Part shown: piece after piece, positions 34,731-44,551 of the stretch
How the letters are laid out: every line of letters starts with the position of its first letter
How positions within the stretch are numbered: position 1 is the stretch's first letter
Source: Paramecium tetraurelia
Taxonomy: Eukaryota > Ciliophora > Oligohymenophorea > Peniculida > Parameciidae
Assembly (NCBI RefSeq): GCF_000165425.1
Contig: NW_001799333.1
Span: forward strand, 233,635 to 297,634
Direction of reading: 5' to 3'
Length of the DNA: 64,000 nt
Made by a program: the position numbers and the translations under genes
The notes under the pieces: model-generated
Database searches by the model: none
Told to the model about the DNA's origin: nothing
The model's input: the letters and a program-made list of their open reading frames with translations, nothing else

Positions 34731-37362
34731 ATGGAATAATACCTATAATACATTCAAACCTAAAACAAAGATGTATTGACAAAAATATAATATAAATTCT
34801 TATCAGATGAAGCAATAACTAGTGGATCGGATTATGATTTAGCAGGCAAGCCTTTAGAGGGATATAGAATTAAAGAAAGGCGACGCTTCGGCCAAAATTA
34901 TTATAAGAGAAGATTATTATCGACAAAGAATGCAGTAAAGAGAAAGTTTAGTTTTAACTGGAAACGCATTGCTAATAAATTTAGAAGATTATATAGAAAA
35001 GCAAAATCAGCAGTTACTTTAAAATAGCCCTATACTTTTAGCCCAAATAGTTCAATGAAAATGTTATGGGATCTATTATGCTTGCTATTAGTAATTTACG
35101 AAATGATAACAGTCCCTTTGATTATAGGTTTTGAGATTGAAATAAGTTAATTATTTTCAAGAATAAGTTCGACTATATTTATGTTTGATATCCTAGTCAA
35201 TTTTAACACAGGTGTATTTTTGGAGGGCAAATTAAATATGAATAGAAAAGACATATTAAAGGAATATATGAGATTTTGGTTTTGGCTTGATTTTGTTTCA
35301 GCATTCCCTTATGATATAATAATGGATGAATCTTCCTCATTAGTTCATAGTGCAAAATTAATACGATTACTGAAATTTTTGAGATTTGTTAAAGTTTTAA
35401 AATTAATAAGGTTAGCAAAGTTAAAAAAAATAATTGACAAATTTGATGAATTATTATCAATGAGACCTCGTGTAGCAGCAATCATCAATTTTTGTAAGTT
35501 ATTTTTCTTTGTGTTATATTTTGCTCATGTACTTGGTTGTATATTCCATTATATAGCATACTAAGAGTCAAGTGATCATTCTTGGCTTGGAGATATTTAT
35601 TTTTCCGATTGGACTGTTAGGTATGTAAATTCTTTGTATTGGGGAATAGCAACAATGACTACTGTAGGTTATGGTGATATAAGTCCATAAACACCTCAAG
35701 AAAGATTTATTGGAATTCTCCTTCTATTAATAGCATGTGGAGGCTTTGCTTTTACAATGAATTCTATAGGATTTGCGCTCTAAGAAATTGATGGACAAAA
35801 TAAATTGAAAAAAGAAAAAATTAAGGGTGCAAATAAGTTGATGAAAAAAGTCGGCATTTCCAATCACTTATAGAATAGAATTAGAAGATATATTCATTTC
35901 GTAATGGATTCTAAATCCTTAGTTTTATAGGATATAACTAATTAAGTTTAAAATGACTTAGCTCATAATTTAAGGAAATGCATCAATGGAAAATTACTTG
36001 GATATTGCAATATCTTATTGAAGAATACATCTTAATAATTTCTAATTGAGATTGTCATGCCAAATATGAAAGAAAGAATTTATAATCCGGAGGAAGTTAT
36101 TTTTGATGAATTTGATTTTTAATAGAACTATGATATTTTCATAATAAAATTTGGATTAGTGGATATTTTTTTTAAAAAAACTGGTGTAGTGATTGATCAA
36201 AAGAGAAAAAATCAATATTTTGGGGAAATCAGCTTTTATTCAAATTTGCCCAGATCTGCTAGCGCGAGAAGTGCTAATTTCTCAAGCGTATTTCGAATTT
36301 TTTAAAGCCAGTTTTAGAAGAGTTTAAAAGAATTTCAATATTCTTCATAAGCTTCAACTTGTCCAAATTTAGATTTAGAGCAGTACTACTCGATAAGGAA
36401 TAAGATAGTCTTTCATAAGGATTATGGATCTATTGGTGTTCGTTGTTATGTATGTTCAATGGATGATCATATTTCGAGAGATTGTGAAAAATTACATTTT
36501 AATGTGTAAAATTAAGTTTTATCTTAGATCAGCTACACATTATATTAAATTCCTAAAATTATTTGATAAATTACATTAATCAGCATACTTTCGAAGAGAT
36601 AGAATTGATTTTAATGCAAGAAAATGTATCTCATAAATAAAATAAGCATAAAAAAGATTTGAAACTTCAAAATTAATCAATCTAAAATTTAAAAGAAAGA
36701 ATTATCTAGAGGATCTTCTTAATAGTTATAATTTAATTGAAGAGGAAATGTAAGAAAATTAAAATCCTGAGTATCAAATTTGTAATCTCAAGCGGAAAAG
36801 TAAAATAAAGAGTATAAGAAATTTGAATGGTAAATTGACAAAAAAGTATACTCGTATGATTACTTACACATCAATAAGCGAAAAATATATAGAAGGCTTC
36901 TCATAGAAACTAAATGATTTATTGTTAAAGGCAAGAAAAAAAGAGATGGAGGAAAAATTCAAATAACTTTAATTCAGTTCTATTTCCAATTTTGATTAAA
37001 TTTAAGAATTTACTCACTTTCAACCAGAAGGAAATTTTTCAATAGTTATGTCCTAATATTTAATCGCCTAAGAAAAAGGGTTTCCAAAATTAATGGATGT
37101 TGACACTTTATTTGGCATTGAGGAATTTTAGAATTATTCGTAGCATTACTATTAGTATTTAGAAATTGATACAGAAATTAAAAATAGGAAAAATTTTGTC
37201 GAGATGAATTTTGAGTAATTGAGGTTGCTAAATATGAATAGAAGAGAGAAAAAAAAAGAAAAAGTAATAAAGGAAGCAAATTAATAGATAAAAAAATCAC
37301 TTATTTAATTAAAAGTCTATTAAGCAATGAATCTTAGTTTCAGAAATCTATTTGTTAATTGA
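34731..37362 (+). CDS. Voltage-gated-type potassium channel with cyclic-nucleotide-binding domain
   Basis: One 22-nt intron (gtaaaa...cttag) gives 869 residues from ATG 34731. A basic N terminus is followed by S1-S6: S1 near MLWDLLCLLLVIYEMITVPL, S2-S3 around FMFDILVNFNTGVF and FWFWLDFVSAFPYDI, a basic S4 (LIRLLKFLRFVKVLKLIRL), the pore with the filter TTVGYGD (35658-35678), and S6. After a C-linker a CNB domain shows FGEISFYSNLPRSASARS (about 36220-36290). This is the EAG/CNBD K+ channel family abundant in Paramecium, where it shapes membrane potential and ciliary beating. A basic C-terminal tail of about 280 residues has no known domain. The filter is intact; the start is uncertain (see preceding entry). 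Confidence 0.92.
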
Positions 37363-37791
37363 TGTTTAAGTTAAATAACTTTTATATTAATTTACTTTTT
37401 GATATAAATTTAATATATTAATTGAAGTTATCTCTATAATTTTAGTGTTTTTTGTATCATAATAATATAGTTTACTGCATTTAATTTGAATTATTTTCCT
37501 TTACTTATATTTTGATATCATCTACCTATTAGGCTGTATCTCTTAATTTTGATGAAACCTTAATACAAGGATCATAAACACAAATTTTTCTTTAATTCTT
37601 TAGAATTTATAAATGAGAAATATCTATTATAACATTTGTTACTTGAGGATAATAGGAACTTAATGTTGTAATTGAATTATATTATTTAAACCGGAAACTA
37701 AGTAACTAATTATTTAAGTGTATTGAACCAATATTAGGCCATAAGATTAAATAATAAAATTATAGTTATTTTGATTTTGGAATTGATAATT
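37363..37791. other. Intergenic between convergent genes
   Basis: 429 bp, AT-rich, between the 3' ends of the channel (plus) and the coiled-coil gene (minus). No gene or repeat is seen. Confidence 0.55.
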
Positions 37792-38694
37792 TCAATTAAT
37801 TTTAGTACTCCTTGTCAATTAATTAGAGTAAAAGTTCTTAGATTTTTGTTGTCTTGAATTTTAATTCAAACGTTAGCTTTAATATTCTATAACTTGAGGT
37901 GGTTATTCGTAAGACTAGTTTTCATCTGAATCTATTCCTATTGGATTATCACATATCTCTACCTAAATTTGTACTAATTTCGTGACTATCTAACATGTCA
38001 TTCATCTCTCTTATAAAGAGACTAACAGAATCTTCAGTGCCCATAATACGATCTTACATGTCTTGATTTTCGACTTCTAAATTTCGTAACTTGATATACT
38101 CAATAAATACTTTAGAATCTAGAGTTTTATTTGAAGAATTCTTTCTTAATTCATTTTCAAGCTAAGTTAGGATTAATTCCTTCTGTTTTAATTTAGATAA
38201 TATTTCTTATTCTTTTAATTTCTAATTGGTAATATTTTCTGTAATTTCTTGTTCTTTGATTTAGAGATTTTTAATTTCAGCATCCTTTGAGGCAATGACT
38301 TACAAAAATGATCTTCTGATTTTATCATTTTTATATTTTGGAAATAATAGGCGAACTTTTAAGAAGGCATGATGCAAATTCCTTTTTTATCTTTTTTGAA
38401 TAATTAATCCAACTTATTGATATTTCAATGCTATTTAAGTAAATAACACTTTAAAATGATTAACACTATAGCTGCTAGTTTACTTAAGTTTCCTAAAGGC
38501 AAAAGATTTTTATGAGTTCCCTCTACAATAAACAGTTAGTATTACTTTAATTTTAGTATTAGTGCTACCTTCCTCATAGAGATTTCCATCTTTAAAAATA
38601 TTAACTAGTATTTAGCCATCATATTCAAAGTTTCAGCATGTATGACTTACTCTCTATACTTACTTTATTAGGCTTCTTTTTCATCTGGTAACAT
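37792..38694 (-). CDS. Hypothetical protein with C-terminal coiled coil, one frame break
   Basis: After a short start (MLPDEKEAQQSKYREQVIHA) the frame slips by one missing base near 38626-38634 (GAAAC run), then stays open. One 25-nt intron lies near the 3' end. The product is about 292 residues. The N-terminal 130 residues look like a beta-rich fold (GQILVNIFKDGNLYEEGSTN, KVILTVYC). They are followed by a coiled coil of about 85 residues (KDAEIKNLQIKEQEITENI, KLKQKELILTQLENELRKN) and an acidic Gln-rich tail. A globular head followed by a coiled coil recalls XRCC4/SAS-6-like architecture, but I cannot see their signature, so no family is assigned. Confidence 0.7.
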
Positions 38695-38963
38695 TAATTA
38701 TAATTTATAATTAAAATATATGATTTAAAAATTGCATGAAATCATAATCACATGTTATCGACGCCATTGTAAAATCACTTTAGAAAGACATCATCAACCA
38801 AAATATTTGTTTTTAGTATTATGATGTTTTCAAATTTCACTTCATAATATAAATATATATTGGTTTTTTATAAAATAGCATATTTGTTATAAGTATTTAA
38901 GAGTTGTTATATAAATATTTACTATTGATAACTTTAATTTTAATTAAAAAAAATAAAAGATAA

Positions 38964-39618
38964 ATGAGTGCATAGGTTTTATTTCGTGTGGTATGCCAAA
39001 CTTAAATTTCATAATCGGTATACATTGTTGGAAACAACTCAGCTTTAGGGGATTGGAATCCCTAGAATGGATTTAAATTAATTACTAATTCAGAGCAGTA
39101 CCCTCTGTGGATAGGCGAAAAGCCTTTGGAAGTTGAGCCAAGTAATAAAATGCTCGGCATTTTTAGATTTAATTATGGAATTCAAAATAGTTATATGTGA
39201 TGGAAAGAATTCCCAATGGGAGATAGGTGCCAACAGATTGATATAAATTTTAAGCCAATAGGTGATTGTAATTTTAACCTTTAATTCACCGCCCATTATA
39301 ATCCATAACATCAGAAGACTATTCTCAAATAATGATTTAACAAATATTACTGAGTGTATTTAAAAATAATTTATCTTTAGCCACTGCAAGAAAGGTTTCA
39401 ATACATCTAAAAGAGAAATTATATGATTCAGATGAGGACTCAGTAATATTTTAAATCATATTGGTTAGGATCAGGAAATAGAAAGTGAAGAGAATTCTTA
39501 GTTTTATGATGAAGAAACTTCTTTGGTTTCGAATGAATAGGTCTAGAGTAGTCCAAAAAAGGAATCAAATGAGCCAGATTGTCAAGTTAACTTGGAATCT
39601 AGAAGTTTTGATCTTTGA
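38964..39618 (+). CDS. CBM20 starch-binding-domain protein (first of tandem pair)
   Basis: Introns of 25, 25 and 26 nt give 192 residues. The N-terminal 95 residues are a family-20 carbohydrate-binding module: VFFRVVCQ, then YIVGNNSALGDWNPQNGF, PLWIGEKPLEV, and EFKIVICDGKNSQWEIGANR, matching the CBM20 pattern of G-x-x-x-x-LG-x-W-x-P, then F/YK-x-V and W-E-x-x-x-NR. It binds alpha-glucans such as starch or glycogen. The remaining 90 residues are acidic and Ser/Gln/Glu-rich (SEENSQFYDEETSLVS). No enzyme domain is present. The paralogue begins 203 bp downstream. Confidence 0.9.
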
Positions 39619-39821
39619 TACTCTCTTTATATGAATATATTTAGTAATCTAATAAAAAATCCAATAAACTTATATTTTAGAAATTTCCAAGAATATAGAT
39701 ATAGAAAATTCTAAATTAAACTAACATTCCCAATTTATGAAACATTTTATAAATGGCAATATAATTTTAATTAATTTCCAATCTTTTTTTGCAATTTAAA
39801 TTAATTTATTAGCTAACCTAT

Positions 39822-40474
39822 ATGCCAATACAGGTGTACTTTAAAGTCAGATGCGATACGCATTCATCGCAGGAACTAAGAATTGTGGGAGATATTCCAG
39901 CTTTGGGCATGTGGAATCCATATAATAGTCTGACTTTGCATACCAATAGAGAAATATATCCATTTTGGGTAGGATAAATTTATGAGGACCTAGAATAAAG
40001 TACAATTGAATAAAAATTGTAGATACTCTGATTCAATTTAAAGCAGTTATTATTGAAAGTGATGAGATTATTTGGGAATAGAGTGAAAACAGGGCTATTT
40101 AAATCAGATACTAATCGTAGAGTGTCTTATTTACTTTTAGTGGCACGTTCACATAGATGGTGAAAATCCAATCATATCTAGATTAGCCATCGGATTCCGA
40201 ATCAGAATCAATTGATATTAGTATATTGTTTTATATTTATAAATGTTAGAGGGAGCAAGGAAAATCTATCTCTAGACATCTAAACATCCATATGATTATG
40301 AATTCGTGAGTTCTGTAAAAAACCAAGTTTAATTAGGACTCTGGAAGAGACAAGAGTGATTAATAGAGTTCTCATAAATCAAGTTTGAATTCGAAGTCAT
40401 CGAGCTTGGAATAATTGGACAACTAAGAAACCACTTAAGAAAAAATTGTTTAAATTTCGAGTTTTAGATTCTGA
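39822..40474 (+). CDS. CBM20 starch-binding-domain protein (second of tandem pair)
   Basis: Introns of 23, 29 and 28 nt give 190 residues with the same plan as the preceding gene. The CBM20 module shows VYFKVRCDTHSSQELRIVGD, ALGMWNPYNSLTL, and FKAVIIESDEIIWEQSENRA, keeping the two Trp residues of the binding face. The C-terminal 95 residues are Ser/Gln/Lys-rich (SHKSSLNSKSSSLEQLDNQ). Intron positions only partly match the neighbour, so the duplication is not very recent. A stand-alone CBM20 may tether a partner enzyme or phosphatase to amylopectin granules or glycogen; that role is inferred. Confidence 0.88.
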
Positions 40475-40619
40475 TTATTGCATTAATGTTATTTTTCATC
40501 TGTTCCTCTCACATTTTCAATTAAACTATTTATATTCTTATTTAAGTTAACCAATAAATGTCTCCACATTTGAGATAAAATGAATAATTTGCAAATTTTT
40601 TAACATCAAAACATATATG

Positions 40620-40957
40620 TCATTCAGATTTTTATTATTTAGAGAATTCTTTTAGCTTCGCCAAGTTGTCTATCTAATCCTCATTCAATAATGCTTTTTC
40701 CTCTGAAGTTAAATCTCTTCCAATCTGTTTTGATTTATCCAATTCCTCAATGTAAATAGCCCTTCAGAATTAATAAATTGATACCATCTCTTCAAAAATT
40801 CTATGTATTGTTCTTGATTTGCTTTTTGGTGAGCTTGTCTGAATTCCTCCTTTACGTAAGCATCTCCCAGTATTCTCATCTCAGGCCTTAACTTTCTTCT
40901 GTGTTACTTTAATATTGTATAGAACACCTGCATTCCTATCCCTTTTAATTAATCCAT
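40620..40957 (-). CDS. sdhaf3: SDHAF3/ACN9-like mitochondrial assembly factor, one frame break
   Basis: About 112 residues. The N-terminal part (FYTILKQHRRKLRPEMRILG, then DAYVKEEFRQAHQKANQEQY and IEFLKRWYQF) matches the ACN9/SDHAF3 family, LYR-type factors needed to mature succinate dehydrogenase in the mitochondrial matrix. The family signature of L-x-x-H-R, then LG-x-x-YV-K-x-E-F-R is complete. At about 40758-40766 (a GAAGGG stretch) one base appears to be missing; the next frame continues YIEELDKSKQIGRDLTSEEK and ends at TGA 40620-40622. Because the family is conserved and usually single-copy, a sequence error is more likely than loss, but this is not proven. Confidence 0.82.
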
Positions 40958-41104
40958 TTATTTAATATTAAAATAAAGGATCAATACTATTTTATATATG
41001 CAAATTTCATTTGATTAATTATAAATGCTCCTTTATTAGATGCTAATATTGTAAAATATTATATCATAAGGGTTTTAATTAATAAAAATATTAAAATATT
41101 GAGT

Positions 41105-41541
41105 ATGTCAACTTCATTGGAAAGTTAAATATTATTGGCAATTTGGACTATGTATTAACGCAATCAGATTTCAATGGAATAAAAGGGATGCATAAAGGGT
41201 AACTATCAAATTTATCAAGATTTGTTAATTAGAAAGGATAATAATTTATACTCAACTATTTGTCATTGCAAGAGATAAGATCAAATTGAGGAAAGGTTAC
41301 TTGACATTCTGAATTGTATTTATCATCAATTTGGTTTGATTAGGGTTCTCCAAGAGATATGGATGCTGAAGAAAACTCATATCCAATTTTCAGATTAAGC
41401 AATTAATCTAGTTCTCCTACAACTACCTTATCCTAATGTCATTATCCTGAGAAAAGGTTTCGATTTAAGAGTTCAAATAATGAAAGCGACCCTTCTTAGA
41501 ATATCATTAAAATTCGATCTAGCTCTTATCATCATAAATGA
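41105..41541 (+). CDS. Hypothetical protein, about 145 aa, one frame break
   Basis: The open frame begins MSTSLESQILLAIWTMYQRN and continues through NNLYSTICHCKRQDQIEERL. At about 41342-41346 (an AGGG run) it shifts by one missing base, after which the frame reads GSPRDMDAEENSYPIFRLSN and ends at TGA 41539-41541 in a Ser-rich tail. The N-terminal half is helical. No domain is recognised. The original frame also stays open beyond, but its composition there is that of noncoding DNA. Confidence 0.55.
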
Positions 41542-42351
41542 ATTTTTATTTTTATATAATCATCTCAAACTTTAACTAAATCCGATATTCATTTTATGCA
41601 TTATCCAAAAAGCCATACTAAATTAATCGATCACTGTATTTAGGATTATTAATTCTTATTCTAATTATTATTAGTTGTTTCGTAATCATATTTCTACACT
41701 ATTTATGTTCAATATAAACAACTTCTTTTATCATAGAATTATATATCTATTCATAATAAGCAAATAATGACTTCAAAAATAAATAAATATTAATTTCTCA
41801 TTTCAAATTCATATGGAATTTTTATTATTAAACTAATTATTATGGATGCTGTTTTTCTTAATAGAGTAAGTTAGAAAAAATTATTTCTTATTCCTTGATA
41901 TAAACAAGTTCTCAATCCATTAATTGATCGAAATCATTTATGAGAGGGTAAATAGATAATTTTAGAAATAAAACTTCTGATATTATAGTACAGCAAATAA
42001 ATGTATAAATACTTCATATATCATAATAACTAGCATAAATAAGATGTATCTATTATTATAAAAATTCATTAAGAGAAAATTAATGAAGTTAAATTTACAA
42101 AACAACTTTTTCTATATTTTCGAATAAAATTGATGAATTAATTCTGTACTATTTGGTTAACTTGGTACCTTTAAGTTTGCATAGTCTATTAAGAATTTTA
42201 ACTTCGGTTAAATTTTTTTTTATTATTAATAATCTATTGCTATAAAGTTGAGTTTACACTTAAGTTTTTCAATAAAAATTATTTCGTTTGTACTTTATTA
42301 ATTGTTTTAATTAATTATTTTACTCATCCTAAACCTTCTTATTGGTTGAAG
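41542..42351. other. Long intergenic region, no gene seen
   Basis: 810 bp between convergent small genes, very AT-rich. Open frames are composed of Ile/Asn/Phe/Tyr/Lys codons only, as expected by chance. No RNA gene or repeat was recognised. Confidence 0.5.
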
Positions 42352-42695
42352 TCAGAGTTGAATTCTTAGATTAGAGAATGTGGAGTTGGTAGAGAAAGCT
42401 TTTATACCTCTTCTTAAATGGAGAATCATTAATAGCCATTCTAAATCAGCATATATGTAATTTATATATAAATCTGTTGGACTTTATCTATAGCAAAATC
42501 ATGAATATTTTTGCGTTTTTCTATCATTTGTTTAAGGTATTTGTAAGGATCAAAATAGAAGAGATCCTTTTAGATTGAATTATATAATGCATTCAAAATA
42601 GCATTAATAAACATAAATCTAATTCTTTAATGTTTTATTTGTAACAATTGTTTAATTATACAATTGCATAATAATTCAATTACAATTTCTTACAT
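42352..42695 (-). CDS. Hypothetical helical protein, about 114 aa, one frame break
   Basis: From ATG 42695 the frame reads MQEIVIELLCNCIIKQLLQI and KDLFYFDPYKYLKQMIEKRK, clearly protein-like. Around 42450 the frame changes as if one base were missing and then reads ADLEWLLMILHLRRGIKAFS to TGA 42352-42354. The frame is also open for about 25 codons upstream of the ATG, through part of a short AT-rich tandem repeat, so the start is uncertain. The protein is predicted all-helical. No domain is recognised. Confidence 0.5.
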
Positions 42696-42718
42696 TTTTT
42701 CAGCATAATTTGACTTAA

Positions 42719-42790
42719 TTTTTTCAACTTATCGAAAAAATGTACAATTATTTTTTCAACTTATAGAAAAAATGTACAATATTTTTTTCA
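42719..42790. repeat. Two-copy 30-bp direct repeat, period 32
   Basis: The unit running from ttttttcaactt to atgtacaat occurs at 42719-42748 and 42751-42780 with one mismatch (atcg against atag), and a third partial copy (tttttttcaa) follows. Each unit is itself a near-palindrome (TTTTTTC ... GAAAAAA), so it could form a small hairpin. It lies just upstream of the minus-strand gene and may be promoter or terminator sequence. Confidence 0.75.
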
Positions 42791-43137
42791 ATGATTAATG
42801 TTTGCAATAGAGACCAGGAGAGGAATCACTGTTGATTTTAAAGAAGATCTATATTGGAATTAGGGAGTTTGATAATTCTATTTGAAGACTATAAATTTGG
42901 ATGATCTTCAATATATTTTGTTTATCCAAAATTAATCATTAGAGTGGTAGTTCTCTTGAAAAATTGATAATATATCAAAATATTAATCTAGATCAACAAT
43001 GTTTAAGTGAGATGGAAGTTTTTCCGAAATAATGTGCAATGTAAATTAAAGGGTGTAATGGAGCCGAAATGAGCGAGAGAAGAACCAAGATTATGGGGTT
43101 CTTATAAAATCAAAAGACAATATTATTATTCATCAAA

Positions 43138-44162
43138 ATGAATAACAAAATCTTCTCATTTTAAAACACAAATACTTTAGCTCAAGCATTAACCAATAAA
43201 ATACATGAATTGGAGTACCAGTCAAAAAAAGGTACCAAATACCCTTTTGGCAACAATGAAGACTTTGTGGGGATAGGGTAGATGATTTTAGAGTTTTTTT
43301 TCTCTGATTACTTGATTTAAAGAGGGTAAGTAATATTGAAATTACACATAGTTATCCAAATAAAGAAACTTAAATAAAAAAGTCTAGCGATCTTGTGTTG
43401 CTGAGACAAAGATTATTAAGTGAAAGGAATTTGGCTGATATTGCACTTAGCTATAAGATTGATAATATCGTGCAAGTAGGAAACTAGATCAATTTAAAGT
43501 AAGAAATATTGTGCATAATAGAAAAAACCCCAAAATCCTTGCTGAAACTCTTAAATCCATAATAGCTGCTTAGTATTATGATTCAGGTTACGATCTAGAT
43601 CATTTAAGAGAAGTTGTCTAGCCTATACTGAAATAAGTTTTGGATAAGTAATAAAATGTAACTACTAAAATGTAGAGGACAAGCAGTGCCTTTGGTGGAG
43701 CTAAAATAGAATCCTAAATCAGCATTTTTGGAATTTGTGAATGGGTGTACGAATTTGAAACCAAAAGTTTCTGTTGAATGGAAGAAAGACTCTTCCTAGA
43801 ATGGAAACCCAATCAACATATATTAGGTTTAATTGGAATTGAATAATCTATTATTGATTAAAAGGGAGGGAGTTAATAAGAGAAACACTGAATAATTAGT
43901 TTATAGAGATGCTTTAAAAAGACTTAAATAGATTTAATTAAACTAATCGTATTCATAAGGATCGCAAAATTAACCAACAAAAACTTAAGATAAAGAATTT
44001 GCTGAAGAAATTACTATTTTAGATGAGTTAGAGACTTCTATTATTGAGTCTAGTCAATTTTTTTAATTTTCTGATCTAAGAGACTCTGATCTAAGTTTGT
44101 TAGAAAATTAGGGTACTTTAGGATAAAAGGTAGAGTCCCTATTGGAACAGTTTGCATTATGA
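43138..44162 (+). CDS. RNase III-like protein with lost catalytic residues, mL44-like, one frame break
   Basis: Introns of 26 nt (after LIQR) and 23 nt are seen, plus one extra base near 43667-43671 (AAAA run). The product is about 325 residues or more. The fold is RNase III: a signature region (GNNEDFVGIGQMILEFFFSD), LVLLRQRLLSERNLADIALS, then ILAETLKSIIAAQYYDSGYD, corresponding to the family's LAD-x-x-EA-x-IGA-x-Y-D-x-G helix. A dsRNA-binding-like region follows (NPKSAFLEFVNGC, VSVEWKKDS). The catalytic acids of the NERLEFLGD motif are replaced, so no nuclease activity is expected, as in the mitoribosomal protein mL44. The stop at 44160-44162 may also come from a frame break (see next entry). 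Confidence 0.7.
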
Positions 44163-44551
44163 TTATAATTTTATCACTCCAAATAATATTAAATATTAAG
44201 AACCGAGTTAATTTAACAATCTTTTAAATCCTTCTGCATTATAGTTAATAGAGCAATTATTCTAAATCAATCATAAATAACTTATTAAATCAACATTTGA
44301 ATCCTTAATTTACTAAATCTATTCCAAAACCTTAATTGCTTTTCTTTTTAATGAAAATGAGGAGTTCTCATTAAACTATACATACTTTATAGATGTTGTT
44401 TCATTATATATTGAATTTCGTCTTAGATATATTAATAAATAATTTGTCTATTAAATAAGCTGTAACTTTATTTATTTGATCATTGTAATTTTTTAATAAT
44501 ATAAATTTAATAAAAATAAGATGTTTGGATGCCACTTGAAATAATAATATA
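44163..44551 (+). other. Open, coding-like frame continuing from the RNase III-like gene
   Basis: One base out of register with the annotated stop, a TGA-free plus-strand frame reads YQEPSQFNNLLNPSALQLIE and NENEEFSLNYTYFIDVVSLY. Its composition is more protein-like than neighbouring AT-rich DNA. It may be the true C terminus of the mL44-like protein after a one-base insertion near 44150. It runs into the 3' end of the V-ATPase gene on the other strand without a clear stop. Confidence 0.4.
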
